Assembly: GCA_013335175.1 (NCBI GenBank)
Contig: JAAXWC010000011.1
Coordinates: 1 to 50,045, forward strand
DNA length: 50,045 nucleotides
From: Candidatus Roizmanbacteria bacterium
Lineage (GTDB): Bacteria > Patescibacteriota > Microgenomatia > UBA1406 > GWC2-37-13
Direction: 5' to 3'
Shown here: piece by piece, positions 10,371 to 18,833 of the stretch
Numbering within the stretch: position 1 is the first letter of the stretch
How the letters are laid out: the number at the start of each line of letters is the position of its first letter
The notes under the pieces: model-generated
Seen by the model: the letters and a program-made list of their open reading frames with translations, nothing else
Database searches by the model: none
Told to the model about the DNA's origin: nothing
Translations under genes and position numbers: made by a program

Positions 10371-11140
10371 TTTTTTTTGTATTTGAGTAACGAAGTTATG
10401 AGTTGATGTAAGTGTTCGATGTTTTCTTTCACATCTCCGTCTCTCATAAATGCGTGGGGTAGTTGGGTGTCTTCAATATATTCTCCCCGATTTATGAGCG
10501 GGGTGTTGTCATAAAATTGTTTCACCATCAGATTATTTAGTCGAGCGAATAATGCTGGGGTATCACTCCCTCTTTCCTCAACGGGTGCGTAGCCGTGTGG
10601 CCCGTGATTTCGAAGCAAAAAGTTTATGACATCAACTTTTACGTGAGAATCAATCTCTTTCATTAAAGAACTCACTGTTGGGTTTGTTGGATTATAATTT
10701 TCAAAACCCGACCAGGTACCATCACCATCATCGGCATCAAGAGAATAATCAGCCGGATCAATAAATATAGTGCGAGCGATAATCTCTTTATATGTATTAT
10801 TGATAAGTAAGTGGGCAGTACTAAAAGCGCCCATACTCGTACAGACGAGTGTCAGAGGAAGATTATGATTTTTTTTTATCCATTCAACCACCTGTTCAAG
10901 ATCGTGTACCTGTTGTACCAGAGGAAACTCTCTATTTGTTTCAACGCCTCGATAGGAAAATGTAACATAAGAAAAACCAAAAAGCTTTTTGGAAAGAACA
11001 GAAATAAAATCGTGAAATGAATCTTTTGTGTCACCACTCCCGCCAACGATTATCAAAATATCCTTGTAATGAGAAGTTTCGTAGAAATTTAGTTTTAGAT
11101 TTTCACCGGTGTCATCGACAGGAAGAATAATCGATTTCAT
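10364..11140 (-). CDS. Alpha/beta-hydrolase-like protein
   Basis: The protein has 258 residues from the chosen start. IIVGGSGDTKDSFHDF near residue 35 fits the oxyanion strand of an alpha/beta hydrolase. LVCTSMGAFSTAHLL near residue 110 fits the nucleophile elbow, with CTSMG in place of the usual GxSxG. A late His in LPHAFM is a candidate for the triad. The frame runs to 11167, but TATACT (minus strand, 11147-11152) lies 6 nt before the ATG at 11140, which decides the start. It overlaps the 3' end of the S66 pseudogene by 7 nt. The substrate is unknown. Confidence 0.7.
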   Translation of the reverse strand: MKSIILPVDDTGENLKLNFYETSHYKDILIIVGGSGDTKDSFHDFISVLSKKLFGFSYVTFSYRGVETNREFPLVQQVHDLEQVVEWIKKNHNLPLTLVCTSMGAFSTAHLLINNTYKEIIARTIFIDPADYSLDADDGDGTWSGFENYNPTNPTVSSLMKEIDSHVKVDVINFLLRNHGPHGYAPVEERGSDTPALFARLNNLMVKQFYDNTPLINRGEYIEDTQLPHAFMRDGDVKENIEHLHQLITSLLKYKKNQ

Positions 11141-11196
11141 GATATTAGTATAGTAAATTGTACGCATACGCAGAGCCTCTCGTAATAAATAAAGGT

Positions 11197-12078
11197 TTAG
11201 GAATGGATATCTCCAATCTTCCAGATATTTTTTTCCAAAAAAGCCTCAATTGTTTGTCTATTTGCCTTATTAATCAGATTAGAATGAGACAATTTATGTT
11301 TTTTTGCATAATCATTCAGAGATAGTATTTCCTTGCCTTCCAGATATGCCAAGCGTTTAAAGTAACTATTGGTAAGGGCTTTACCAATAATCTCTTCCAT
11401 GGTACTAGTTATACCTTTTCCATCAAACTCTTTAAATGCTTCATAATATTTCTTGCGATCTATAAATTTAATATTGATAGGGACAAATCCTTCCCGTATA
11501 AGTAGATAATTATTAATAACTCTCCCTATACGTCCGTTACCATCAATAAACGGATGTATATTTTCAAAAGTAAGATGGAGTTTAGCGAGTCGTTTAATTA
11601 TATTTTCTTGGCTCGAAGAAAAATATTCCACCAGCATTCTGATAAGCAAACCAATCACCTTATCCGGGCCTGGCGCAATATGATTCCCTACACGCACAAA
11701 CTCATTCTTTTCTCTAAATCTTCCCGCAATTTCGTCACGGATATTTGAAACGAGCATTTTGTGAAGAGTGAGAATTATATCGAGATTTAATTCTTGTTCC
11801 TTGGCTTTTTTATCAATGTATGATACAACTCGAGCGAGATTTTTTGTTTCGAAGATTTCTCTTTCGGTGATGTATCGGTCTAGATCTATTTGAAGAAGTA
11901 TTCTTTCTGTTTCTTCCAGGGTAAGAGTACTGTTTTCGATAGCGTTAGAGTTGTATACTTGTTCAGCAACCTCTGTCTCGGAAATGAGGGCAAGAAGTGA
12001 CTCTTTTCCAACAGATGCCTTATAGTATCGTTCGCGAAGAAATTGGATTTTATTGAAAACACTTAGTGTCTTTGCCAT
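11197..12078 (-). CDS. Fic family AMP-transferase, class II
   Basis: The 293-residue protein has the N-terminal inhibitory motif Ser44-x-x-x-Glu48-Asn49 (SNAIEN), which defines class II Fic proteins. The Fic core HPFIDGNGRIGR is at residues 175-186 with catalytic His175. The flap strand is near residue 135. The last 50 residues (LSLNDYAKKHKLSHSNLINKANRQTIEAF) look like a winged-helix DNA-binding tail, as in many Fic-HTH proteins. By family knowledge it AMPylates a protein hydroxyl. TACAAT (minus strand, 12085-12090) lies 6 nt before the ATG. It is unlike the class III Fic at 453-1004 in length and control. Confidence 0.92.
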   Translation of the reverse strand: MAKTLSVFNKIQFLRERYYKASVGKESLLALISETEVAEQVYNSNAIENSTLTLEETERILLQIDLDRYITEREIFETKNLARVVSYIDKKAKEQELNLDIILTLHKMLVSNIRDEIAGRFREKNEFVRVGNHIAPGPDKVIGLLIRMLVEYFSSSQENIIKRLAKLHLTFENIHPFIDGNGRIGRVINNYLLIREGFVPINIKFIDRKKYYEAFKEFDGKGITSTMEEIIGKALTNSYFKRLAYLEGKEILSLNDYAKKHKLSHSNLINKANRQTIEAFLEKNIWKIGDIHS

Positions 12079-12351
12079 ATGTCTATTGTATCATATTTCA
12101 CTGTTTTATCAATATAATCGTGAAAATATGCTAAATAATATAGGGTATTCACGATTTATAATGGTTTATTAAAGCATTCGACCATTTTATACACAAGTTT
12201 AGTATAGTAGATTTTAGTTATAGATTTAATGACTATCTAAAGTCAATAGGGAAAAATCCTTTAAATGTAGGACTAATGGAGCAATATTTATTTCGTATCG
12301 GAAACTGCCAGTTGAGCGAACCTTTCGGTTCTCATCCTTTCACTCCAAAAA
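12079..12351. other. AT-rich intergenic region without a confident gene
   Basis: This holds the -10 element of the Fic gene at its left end and the flank of a terminator at its right end. A plus-strand frame is open from about 12163 to 12383, but its only ATG is at 12276 and it runs through the terminator, so I do not call it a gene. A short hairpin GAACC/GGTTC lies near 12320. Confidence 0.5.
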
Positions 12352-12382
12352 AAAAGACGGTGTGTCGACCGTCTTTTTTTTA
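12352..12382 (-). terminator. Intrinsic terminator after tRNA-Tyr, probably bidirectional
   Basis: GACGGT and ACCGTC pair around a GTGTCG loop. The stem is flanked by a run of A on one side and a run of T on the other, so it would stop transcripts in both directions. It lies immediately 3' of the minus-strand tRNA-Tyr. Confidence 0.85.
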
Positions 12383-12385
12383 GAG

Positions 12386-12468
12386 TCCAGAGGGAAGGAT
12401 TCGAACCTTCGAAGGGAAATCCCAGCAGATTTACAGTCTGCCCCCGTTGGCCGCTTGGGTACCTCTGG
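12386..12468 (-). tRNA. tRNA-Tyr (GUA anticodon)
   Basis: On the minus strand CCAGAGG (12462-12468) pairs with CCTCTGG (12387-12393), with discriminator A at 12386. The anticodon arm GCAGA-CTGTAAA-TCTGC gives anticodon GTA. A long variable arm and a T arm with GGTTCGAATCC follow. Length is 83 nt. CCA is not encoded (CTCT follows). Confidence 0.95.
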
Positions 12469-12541
12469 TTTCAACGAAAACACATTATATCATATTTATT
12501 TGTAGGAAAAAATACTGTATGCTAATTTATATCAAAAAAAT

Positions 12542-13588
12542 ATGACACTTACTGAACTTTCCTATTACAGCCGTCGTATGGCACCACTCGTTGGCATCTT
12601 TGTAGTGGCGTTTATCTTTATTTATATTTTTCTCCAGTTAACGATAACCTCTCTTTTGAACTCACGCACTGTCTCAATTGTTTACAACCCCTTATTTGGG
12701 AAATTGAAAACTCCCTATATAAATGTTGCCTCAAACTCTTCTCAATTAAGCTATGTATTGGATACAGTTGAAGGAGAACCTATTACTGCAACCCAGGCAG
12801 CGAAAGTATATTTCCTTCCACCAAAAACAGCCAATTTTGCATTCAGAGAAAAGATTTATCTCATGGCTAAAACATTTGGTTTTGACACAGAAGTGGTAAA
12901 GCATAAACTATCCGGGACAGAAGCAAGTTTTTCTGATGCAGTACAAAAACTAACGATAGACGTAACAAATTTTAATTTTACCTACGAGTATGGATTTAAA
13001 ACGGATGACCCCATTTTTACAAATACACGCATACCTACAGAAACAGAAATTCAAACGAAAGCGACAGATTTTCTAAACTCTGTGGGAACCTACCCTCCCG
13101 AACTTGCACAGGGAAAATTAAATATTATTTACTTAAAATACGATCTATCTACAAATTCAATGACGGTGGTTACGAAGCCACAAGACGCAAATGTAGTGGA
13201 GGTAGATATGTATCGTCCCAATATCGATGATGTCCCCATTGTTTCCCCTAAATTTTTCAACAGTCAAAACTATATTGTGATGGGTTTTAATGATTCTGGT
13301 TTTAAAATATTACGAGCCCAGGTACGCTTCTTCGAAAAATCTGATACCCAGATGGGACTGTATCCTGTTAAAACCGGTGAAATGGCGTGGAATCAATTAA
13401 AAAATGGCCAAGCGATTCTCGTTAGTGTGCCTCCAAACATTCCCTCAATCTCCATCAAAAAAATGTTTTTGGGGTATTTAGATCCTGATATCTATCAACA
13501 GTATTTACAACCGGTATATGTTTTTATTGGAGATAATAACTTTGTAGCCTATGTCCCGGCAATATCCGATCAATACCTTACCGAGTAG
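12542..13588 (+). CDS. Membrane-anchored extracytoplasmic protein of unknown function
   Basis: The 348-residue protein has one N-terminal membrane helix (residues 14-38, PLVGIFVVAFIFIYIFLQLTI) and a long outward domain. The fold repeats twice a pattern of strands and helices. The last part (YPVKTGEMAWNQLKNGQAIL, then FLGYLDPDIYQQYLQPVYVFIG) resembles in outline the C-terminal domain of YycH/YycI-type regulators, where a modified chain reports on the cell surface. That similarity is only by eye. No catalytic motif is visible. GCTAATTTATAT lies at 12521-12532 before the start. It is convergent with the DacA-like gene, 2 bp apart, and may serve the cell envelope. Confidence 0.7.
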   Translation: MTLTELSYYSRRMAPLVGIFVVAFIFIYIFLQLTITSLLNSRTVSIVYNPLFGKLKTPYINVASNSSQLSYVLDTVEGEPITATQAAKVYFLPPKTANFAFREKIYLMAKTFGFDTEVVKHKLSGTEASFSDAVQKLTIDVTNFNFTYEYGFKTDDPIFTNTRIPTETEIQTKATDFLNSVGTYPPELAQGKLNIIYLKYDLSTNSMTVVTKPQDANVVEVDMYRPNIDDVPIVSPKFFNSQNYIVMGFNDSGFKILRAQVRFFEKSDTQMGLYPVKTGEMAWNQLKNGQAILVSVPPNIPSISIKKMFLGYLDPDIYQQYLQPVYVFIGDNNFVAYVPAISDQYLTE

Positions 13589-13590
13589 CG

Positions 13591-14505
13591 TTACTGAAGA
13601 AGAGGCTTCATGTCTACGTATTCCACATTTCCATCTACCCAGCTGACCACGCTGCGGGTATCTGCAAAACGGTCTGTACTTTTCAGAATGACAATCAAAA
13701 ATTCATGACCATGTTTTTTGTAGAAGCTCACTAAATTTTCGCCTGCAGCCTCGGTATAACCAGTCTTCAATCCGCCAATTCCCTGTACTTCTCCCAGGAG
13801 CTTATTCACATTCTCTAATTTGTGAAAGATCTGAAAATCGACATCAGAAATGGTGATAGCCTTGGTTGAAACAATTTTTTTCAGTTCGGGGTTTTTAAGA
13901 AGCTCCCTTCCTGCAAGCGAGAGATCAAAAGGGGTTACCACCTGAGAATCATCATCAAGCCCTGCCGGATTTGCAAAATGGCTATCTTTCATGTGAAGCG
14001 CTTCTGCCTTTTTATTCATAAGAGATATAAACGCGTCATAGCCATAAAAATCAGCGAATGCATAGGCTGCATCGTTCCCGGAATGAACCAGAAGTCCATA
14101 CAGTAAATTTTCGACGGTAATTCGCTCCCCAGGGACCAATCCCATTGTCTGTCCTTCATTTTTCACCTGTTTGACCGTTATAACATCATCAAGTTTGAAG
14201 GAATCCATTACTACCAATGCGGTGATAATTTTCGTTGTAGATGCAGGATACAGATGAAGATGCTCGTTTTTTGCAAAAATTGGGGTGAATGAGGCAAGAT
14301 CTGTTATATAGACCCCTTCTGCAGACACAACAGGAGTAGAAGTAACCCTCAAAACAGGTACAAAAGAAGTAACAAGAGGGAGAGATGGCTCTTTTTGAAA
14401 ATTTTTTCGATGAAATGCAAATAACTGAAACGTAGGAGAATCACCAGGATAAAAGAGAAACAGCAAGGAAAAAAACACAAATAACGCATAATATTTCGGT
14501 CTCAT
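13591..14505 (-). CDS. D-alanyl-D-alanine carboxypeptidase (S11 family)
   Basis: The 304-residue protein carries all three penicillin-binding motifs: SxxK at Ser89-Thr-Thr-Lys92 (PASTTKIITA), SxN at Ser142-Gly-Asn144 (HSGND) and KTG at 246-248 (GLKTGYTEAAG). A single N-terminal hydrophobic stretch (residues 5-20) acts as signal or anchor. It trims the terminal D-Ala from peptidoglycan stem peptides outside the membrane. The family's C-terminal beta domain and amphipathic anchor helix are missing, so it is short. TACAAT (minus strand, 14512-14517) lies 6 nt before the ATG. Confidence 0.93.
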   Translation of the reverse strand: MRPKYYALFVFFSLLFLFYPGDSPTFQLFAFHRKNFQKEPSLPLVTSFVPVLRVTSTPVVSAEGVYITDLASFTPIFAKNEHLHLYPASTTKIITALVVMDSFKLDDVITVKQVKNEGQTMGLVPGERITVENLLYGLLVHSGNDAAYAFADFYGYDAFISLMNKKAEALHMKDSHFANPAGLDDDSQVVTPFDLSLAGRELLKNPELKKIVSTKAITISDVDFQIFHKLENVNKLLGEVQGIGGLKTGYTEAAGENLVSFYKKHGHEFLIVILKSTDRFADTRSVVSWVDGNVEYVDMKPLLQ

Positions 14506-14535
14506 GGTTTCATTGTACCTTATTTTTTTTGGGTA

Positions 14536-14563
14536 TTGACGTTACTTTCTCGTGTAGTATAAT
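14536..14563 (+). promoter_or_regulatory. Promoter of the aspS leader
   Basis: TTGACG (14536-14541) and TATAAT (14558-14563) are 16 nt apart. Transcription would start near 14570, about 220 nt before the aspS start codon, and so produce the structured leader described next. Confidence 0.8.
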
Positions 14564-14569
14564 CATGAT

Positions 14570-14767
14570 GAAATGCATTGACCCTGATTCGACACAGGAG
14601 AGCAAAGGAAAGAAATGCCATTCATTGGTAAAGTAGAATCCTTCGGGTAAGCCCGTAACAGCGATAACAAGACCATACCATTCGGTTGGTGAAGTAAGGT
14701 GGCACAGTCCTCAAAGGGCCCTTACAAGATTATCTTAACCAAGATAGTTTTGTAAGGGCTTTTTTTT
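14570..14767 (+). promoter_or_regulatory. T-box-like riboswitch controlling aspS
   Basis: The leader ends in two mutually exclusive structures. The antiterminator pairs GTAAGG (14694-14699) with CCTTAC (14720-14725). It encloses a 7-nt bulge TGGCACA (14700-14706) and a second helix GTCC/GGGC (14707-14710 with 14716-14719). This is the T-box arrangement, in which the bulge UGGN pairs with the uncharged tRNA end NCCA; N is C, which fits discriminator G of tRNA-Asp or tRNA-Asn. The 5' part can fold into a stem (about 14567-14579 with 14614-14627). Candidate Asp specifier codons GAC lie at 14580-14582 and 14591-14593. The class of stem I is not settled. Confidence 0.75.
14718..14767 (+). terminator. 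Regulated terminator of the aspS T-box leader
   Basis: GCCCTTACAA (14718-14727) pairs with TTGTAAGGGC (14750-14759), with inner pairing ATCTT/AAGAT, followed by eight T residues (14760-14767). CCTTAC is shared with the antiterminator helix, so the two forms compete. Confidence 0.92.
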
Positions 14768-14790
14768 AATTACTAATTTATATAGTTTCT

Positions 14791-16122
14791 ATGTCTCAAC
14801 CAACCTATTCTAAACGGATTTTATCAGCTGAAATTAAAAATTATATTGGAGAAAGAATTCAAGTCTCCGGCTGGCTTCATAAAAAAAGAGAGCTTGGCGG
14901 GATGACATTTCTCGTGCTTCGAGACAGAGAAGGACTTGTTCAAGTGCTCGATGAAAAATCGACTGAAGCAGAAAAATTAAAAGGGCTTCAGAATGGTACA
15001 ATTCTTACGATTGAGGGATTAGTGGTAGAAGAACCGCGCGCTGCTGGTGGGGCAGAGCTCCACGAACCAAATATAGTGGTTGATGTCCCGGTGACCGACG
15101 TGCCGGCTATCGAAGTAGACAAGCCAATTGATCATAAATCAGAAAATTTAGAAACCCTGTTTGAGAACAAGATTCTGAGTATGAGAAATCTTACGGAACG
15201 AGGAATTTGGAAGGTGCAGGCAGGAATTGGCGATGCAGTACGTGAATATTTAAAGTCTCAACAGTTTGTTGAATTTCATAGCCCCAAACTGATTGCAGGA
15301 GAAACAGAAGGTGGTGCCGAAGTTTTCAAACTCGACTATTTTGGGAAAACGGCATCGCTTGCTCAGTCTGCTCAATTCTATAAACAAATCATGGTCGGAA
15401 CTTTGGAACGAGTTTTCGAATTTGGAGCAACATATAGAGCAGAACCAAGTATGACTACCCGTCATATGACCGAGTTTATAACAGTCGACGTTGAAATGGG
15501 ATTTATTTCCGGATTGGAAGATATTCAAGCTGTCTTAAGCGGTCTTCTCAACTATGCGGCCACCCATGTCTGGGAACGCTATGAGTCAGAACTGGTTGCT
15601 TTGAAGGCAGTAAAGCCGACGCTTACCAAGGAGATCCCAAGTGTACCGCTCAAAAAGCTCCATGAATTATATTTTGCAGCAACAAAGGAAGATACTCGGA
15701 ATGAAAAAGATCCCACACCTGCGGAAGAACGTTGGATCTGTGAATATGCAAAGAAAGAATGGGGCACTGAAGCTGTATTTATAACAGAATTTCCTGCAAG
15801 TAATATGAAATTCTATCATTATCGAAGTGAAACAAATCCAGAGGTTGCAGAGCGAGCAGATTTACTGTTCCGCGGGGTTGAAATTGTCACCACAAGTCAG
15901 CGGGAACACCGATATTCCAAACTTCTCGAGCAACTGAAAGCAATGGGAGGAAATCCCGAAGATCCAGGATTTAAGTATTATTTACAAGCTTTTCAATATG
16001 GAATGCCTCCGCATGCAGGGTTTGGTATGGGACTAGAGCGTTTAACGCAGAAACTCATTGGACTCAATAATGTAAAAGAAGCAACCATTTTCCCACGCGA
16101 TATTAATCGTCTTGCGCCATAA
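14791..16122 (+). CDS. aspS: Aspartyl-tRNA synthetase, archaeal-type
   Basis: The 443-residue class IIb synthetase has an N-terminal OB anticodon-binding domain (IQVSGWLHKKRELGGMTFLVLRD). Motif 2 lies in FEFGATYRAEPSMTTRHMTEF, and motif 3 in PPHAGFGMGLERLTQKL with its ATP-binding Arg. Its length and the lack of the roughly 130-residue GAD insertion place it with the archaeal/eukaryotic-type AspRS (aspS2), which is often non-discriminating and charges both tRNA-Asp and tRNA-Asn. It lies behind the T-box-like leader. Its 3' end overlaps recJ by 20 nt in convergent orientation. TTACTAATTTATATA (14770-14784) precedes the ATG in place of a Shine-Dalgarno sequence. Confidence 0.94.
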   Translation: MSQPTYSKRILSAEIKNYIGERIQVSGWLHKKRELGGMTFLVLRDREGLVQVLDEKSTEAEKLKGLQNGTILTIEGLVVEEPRAAGGAELHEPNIVVDVPVTDVPAIEVDKPIDHKSENLETLFENKILSMRNLTERGIWKVQAGIGDAVREYLKSQQFVEFHSPKLIAGETEGGAEVFKLDYFGKTASLAQSAQFYKQIMVGTLERVFEFGATYRAEPSMTTRHMTEFITVDVEMGFISGLEDIQAVLSGLLNYAATHVWERYESELVALKAVKPTLTKEIPSVPLKKLHELYFAATKEDTRNEKDPTPAEERWICEYAKKEWGTEAVFITEFPASNMKFYHYRSETNPEVAERADLLFRGVEIVTTSQREHRYSKLLEQLKAMGGNPEDPGFKYYLQAFQYGMPPHAGFGMGLERLTQKLIGLNNVKEATIFPRDINRLAP

Positions 16123-17809
16123 GCGCAAGAAACCGTGCCTGAACTTTTTCTCGTCCATTCCAAGTGTTTATTTCTGGTTGGTACGCAATGGTAATTGTTT
16201 GACCTTTGGGTAAGGTATAGAATAAATCTGCCTTGCCAAATGCGATACATTCCAGTGGAGATCGTAATGTGTTGCCGGGCGTTTGAAAAAAAATCCGAAG
16301 GTGGTCATTTTTTTTGCCAAATAGTTTTGCATCGGTAATTACTGCTTCGCTGGAAAAAACAGGCTGAGGATTCCCGATTCCGAATGGTTGGAGAACTTGA
16401 ATCCCAGAGACAATTTTTTTTGAAATTACATTGAGGGGAATATGAATATCCGTCTCCATCTGAGGTATCAAATCGGCGGTTTTTAAGAGTAAGTTCCCTT
16501 GCTGTTCTACTGCTTGTATAAAAGCAGCGACGTTATCCTCATGGATGCTAAAGCCAGCTGCCTGCTTATGCCCTCCTGCATCTATGAGGTATTCTTTTTG
16601 AAGGCTTCTCAAAAAATTAGTAATATGAAATGTGCTAATAGAACGGGCAGAACCCTTATAGTATCCATCATTTTTTGTCATAATGATAACTGGTCTTGCG
16701 TATGCTTCCACTAGTTTTGACGCGATCAACCCCATAATCCCTTCATGCCACGAATCAGACTTCAAGATAAGAATGTGCGGTAACTCTCCTTGTGATTTCT
16801 TTGCTTCAACAGCTCCTTTCGCCTCAATGACCGCTTCTTTTACGAGATCTTGGCGTAGTGAGTTTTGTTCGCCGATTTTTGCTGCCAGTTGCTGAGCTCG
16901 ATCTTCACTTGTGGTACACAACAGTCTCAGTGCGTCCAACGCGTGTTCTAAACGCCCTACTGCATTAATACGTGGTGCAATCATGAATCCAACTTCAAAA
17001 GGAGTAATTGGTTTGCCTTCAATTCCGGCATCTTTTAAAAGCGCCGTTAGTCCTGGTCGCTTAAGGGTATTGAAAGCTTGAAGACCAAATGTTACCAACG
17101 ATCGCGATGCCCCCAAAAGAGGGACCAAATCAGCAATAGTGCCAATCGAGGCAATTGCGGTATAATCGCACCCAAAATTTTGCTTCAATTTTTCGTACTG
17201 AGGAGAATGAGGATCTCCGAACTTTTCAAAAACCATTTTAGAGAAAAAGTAAGCGACGCCTGAGCCGGAAAGTGCAGGGATATGGAAGATTGCTTGTGCC
17301 TGATCAGGAAGGATTTCAGGTGCTAAATGATGATCTGTTACGATCACATCAATACCAATTGATTTCGCATATGCTATTTTTTCGCGAGCGGTAATGCCAT
17401 GGTCAACACTAATAATAAGCGCGGGATCGAACTCTTTTTTTACTGTATCAATGCCTTTTTGGGAGAAACCATATCCTTCGTGTTTTCTGTGGGGGACGTA
17501 GGGCATTACATCAAATCCGAGAAGGTGAAGCGTTTCCCACAAGATGGTTCCACCGGTAATACCATCTGCGTCATAATCCGTATAGACAACAATTTTTTGT
17601 TTCTTTTTTTTAATTTCAGTCAAAAGCGAAACAGTTTGTTCAATCTCTTCTGAAAAGCCAAAATCTGCTATGGAAAGAGAAAAAGGATCGGGGGGAGCCA
17701 GAAAAGTTGCTTTGTCTTCGATGGCTCTGCTTTCGAGTAATTGCTCAACAATGCGTTCTTCGGTTAGATCGGGAATATTGGAAAGGTCGAGTTTCGATAC
17801 TATTTTCAT
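16103..17809 (-). CDS. recJ: Single-stranded-DNA-specific exonuclease RecJ
   Basis: The 568-residue protein has the DHH-family metal motifs in order: DYDADG (residues 78-83), SVDHG near 133, VTDHH near 155, RINAVGRL in the core, and the DHHA1 motif DAGGHKQAAGFS near 415. A C-terminal OB-like domain follows (LQPFGIGNPQPVF, ECIAFG). RecJ degrades single-stranded DNA 5' to 3' in recombination and mismatch repair. Length is typical. It is the last gene of a seven-gene minus-strand run. Confidence 0.95.
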   Translation of the reverse strand: MKIVSKLDLSNIPDLTEERIVEQLLESRAIEDKATFLAPPDPFSLSIADFGFSEEIEQTVSLLTEIKKKKQKIVVYTDYDADGITGGTILWETLHLLGFDVMPYVPHRKHEGYGFSQKGIDTVKKEFDPALIISVDHGITAREKIAYAKSIGIDVIVTDHHLAPEILPDQAQAIFHIPALSGSGVAYFFSKMVFEKFGDPHSPQYEKLKQNFGCDYTAIASIGTIADLVPLLGASRSLVTFGLQAFNTLKRPGLTALLKDAGIEGKPITPFEVGFMIAPRINAVGRLEHALDALRLLCTTSEDRAQQLAAKIGEQNSLRQDLVKEAVIEAKGAVEAKKSQGELPHILILKSDSWHEGIMGLIASKLVEAYARPVIIMTKNDGYYKGSARSISTFHITNFLRSLQKEYLIDAGGHKQAAGFSIHEDNVAAFIQAVEQQGNLLLKTADLIPQMETDIHIPLNVISKKIVSGIQVLQPFGIGNPQPVFSSEAVITDAKLFGKKNDHLRIFFQTPGNTLRSPLECIAFGKADLFYTLPKGQTITIAYQPEINTWNGREKVQARFLALMAQDD

Positions 17810-17833
17810 AGGAAAATAAGGATACCATATATT

Positions 17834-18820
17834 TTACTCAAGTAATGGGGCTTGTTTTGTTTCGCTATACAACAACGAGGTAGATTCAAGCTTTTGACCA
17901 AGCTGTCCGAACGATTTAGAAACCTGAGCAGACTGGTTGTAGGCGTTGGTAAGATGGCGATTCAGCAGTTGAATTGATTCATCGGTACGCGTATAGTCTT
18001 TTTTCATAGAACCCAAAAGTATCATAACCTCTTGAATCCTCGATTGAATTTTTTGTCCTTCAAATGACATGAGAATAGCTTTTAGATACGCATAAAAACT
18101 CATGGGGGAAACAGGTAAGATTCGTTTTTCCCCAGCAAAATCGTATAAATCTGAGTTATTTATTATTTCGTAATAAATAGCCTCGGCTGGAATATACATA
18201 AGCGCGTAATCCGTTGTTCCTTCATCCACCAATATATATTTTTTATGAATATCTACTATATGCTTTTTCACATCTTTTATAAATTCTCGTTTGTATAGCT
18301 CCTTCTCATCATTTTGCTCCATCATTTTTCGGAAATTTTCCATTGGAAATTTGGAATCGATAGGAATGAGCCCCTGAGATGTTTTGATAACCGCATCAAC
18401 TTTTTCTCCCGTTTTAAATGTGTGTTGGAGCATAAAGCTGTCTTGTGGGAGATACTGAAGAAGTAATTCTTTCAATATTTGTTCTCCAATATTGCCGCGG
18501 AGCTTTGGTGAAGATAGAAATTGTTGTAAATCCTTCATAGATCGTCCAATCTCGGAAAACTCGCCCATAGAGCGTTGCAGCTCTGCAATAACATATGCTG
18601 TCTTATCGAGCCTATTATTAAATACATCCATGTTTCGCGTTAGTTTTTCATCTACGGTCGCATTTGAGGTTTGCATTTGACGTCCGAGTTCCTTGAGCCA
18701 AAGCACGAGTTCATCGTTTACTGCTGTTTTTTTTTCAATTTTTGAAAACAAGCTGCGCACTATGAGAAGAAAGATTCCGAGTAACATTCCGGTACAAATA
18801 GCAATAAGAAGATATATCAC
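17834..18820 (-). CDS. rmuC: DNA recombination protein RmuC
   Basis: The 328-residue protein has an N-terminal membrane helix (residues 2-24), a coiled-coil region, then the RmuC nuclease-like core: LSSPKLRGNIGEQILKELLLQ, KVDAVIKTSQGLIPIDSKFPMENF (a PD-(D/E)xK-like pattern with D...SK), and ALMYIPAEAIYYEI. RmuC limits inversions at short repeats. The start codon is GTG, with TATACT (minus strand, 18828-18833) 7 nt before it. This suggests a promoter inside the run, separate from the infB-nusA part. Confidence 0.93.
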   Translation of the reverse strand: MIYLLIAICTGMLLGIFLLIVRSLFSKIEKKTAVNDELVLWLKELGRQMQTSNATVDEKLTRNMDVFNNRLDKTAYVIAELQRSMGEFSEIGRSMKDLQQFLSSPKLRGNIGEQILKELLLQYLPQDSFMLQHTFKTGEKVDAVIKTSQGLIPIDSKFPMENFRKMMEQNDEKELYKREFIKDVKKHIVDIHKKYILVDEGTTDYALMYIPAEAIYYEIINNSDLYDFAGEKRILPVSPMSFYAYLKAILMSFEGQKIQSRIQEVMILLGSMKKDYTRTDESIQLLNRHLTNAYNQSAQVSKSFGQLGQKLESTSLLYSETKQAPLLE

Positions 18821-18833
18821 ACCTTACAGTATA

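Noticed and set aside
12163-12383. Open plus-strand frame before tRNA-Tyr
   Set aside because: It has no early start codon and runs through an intrinsic terminator; no recognisable protein.
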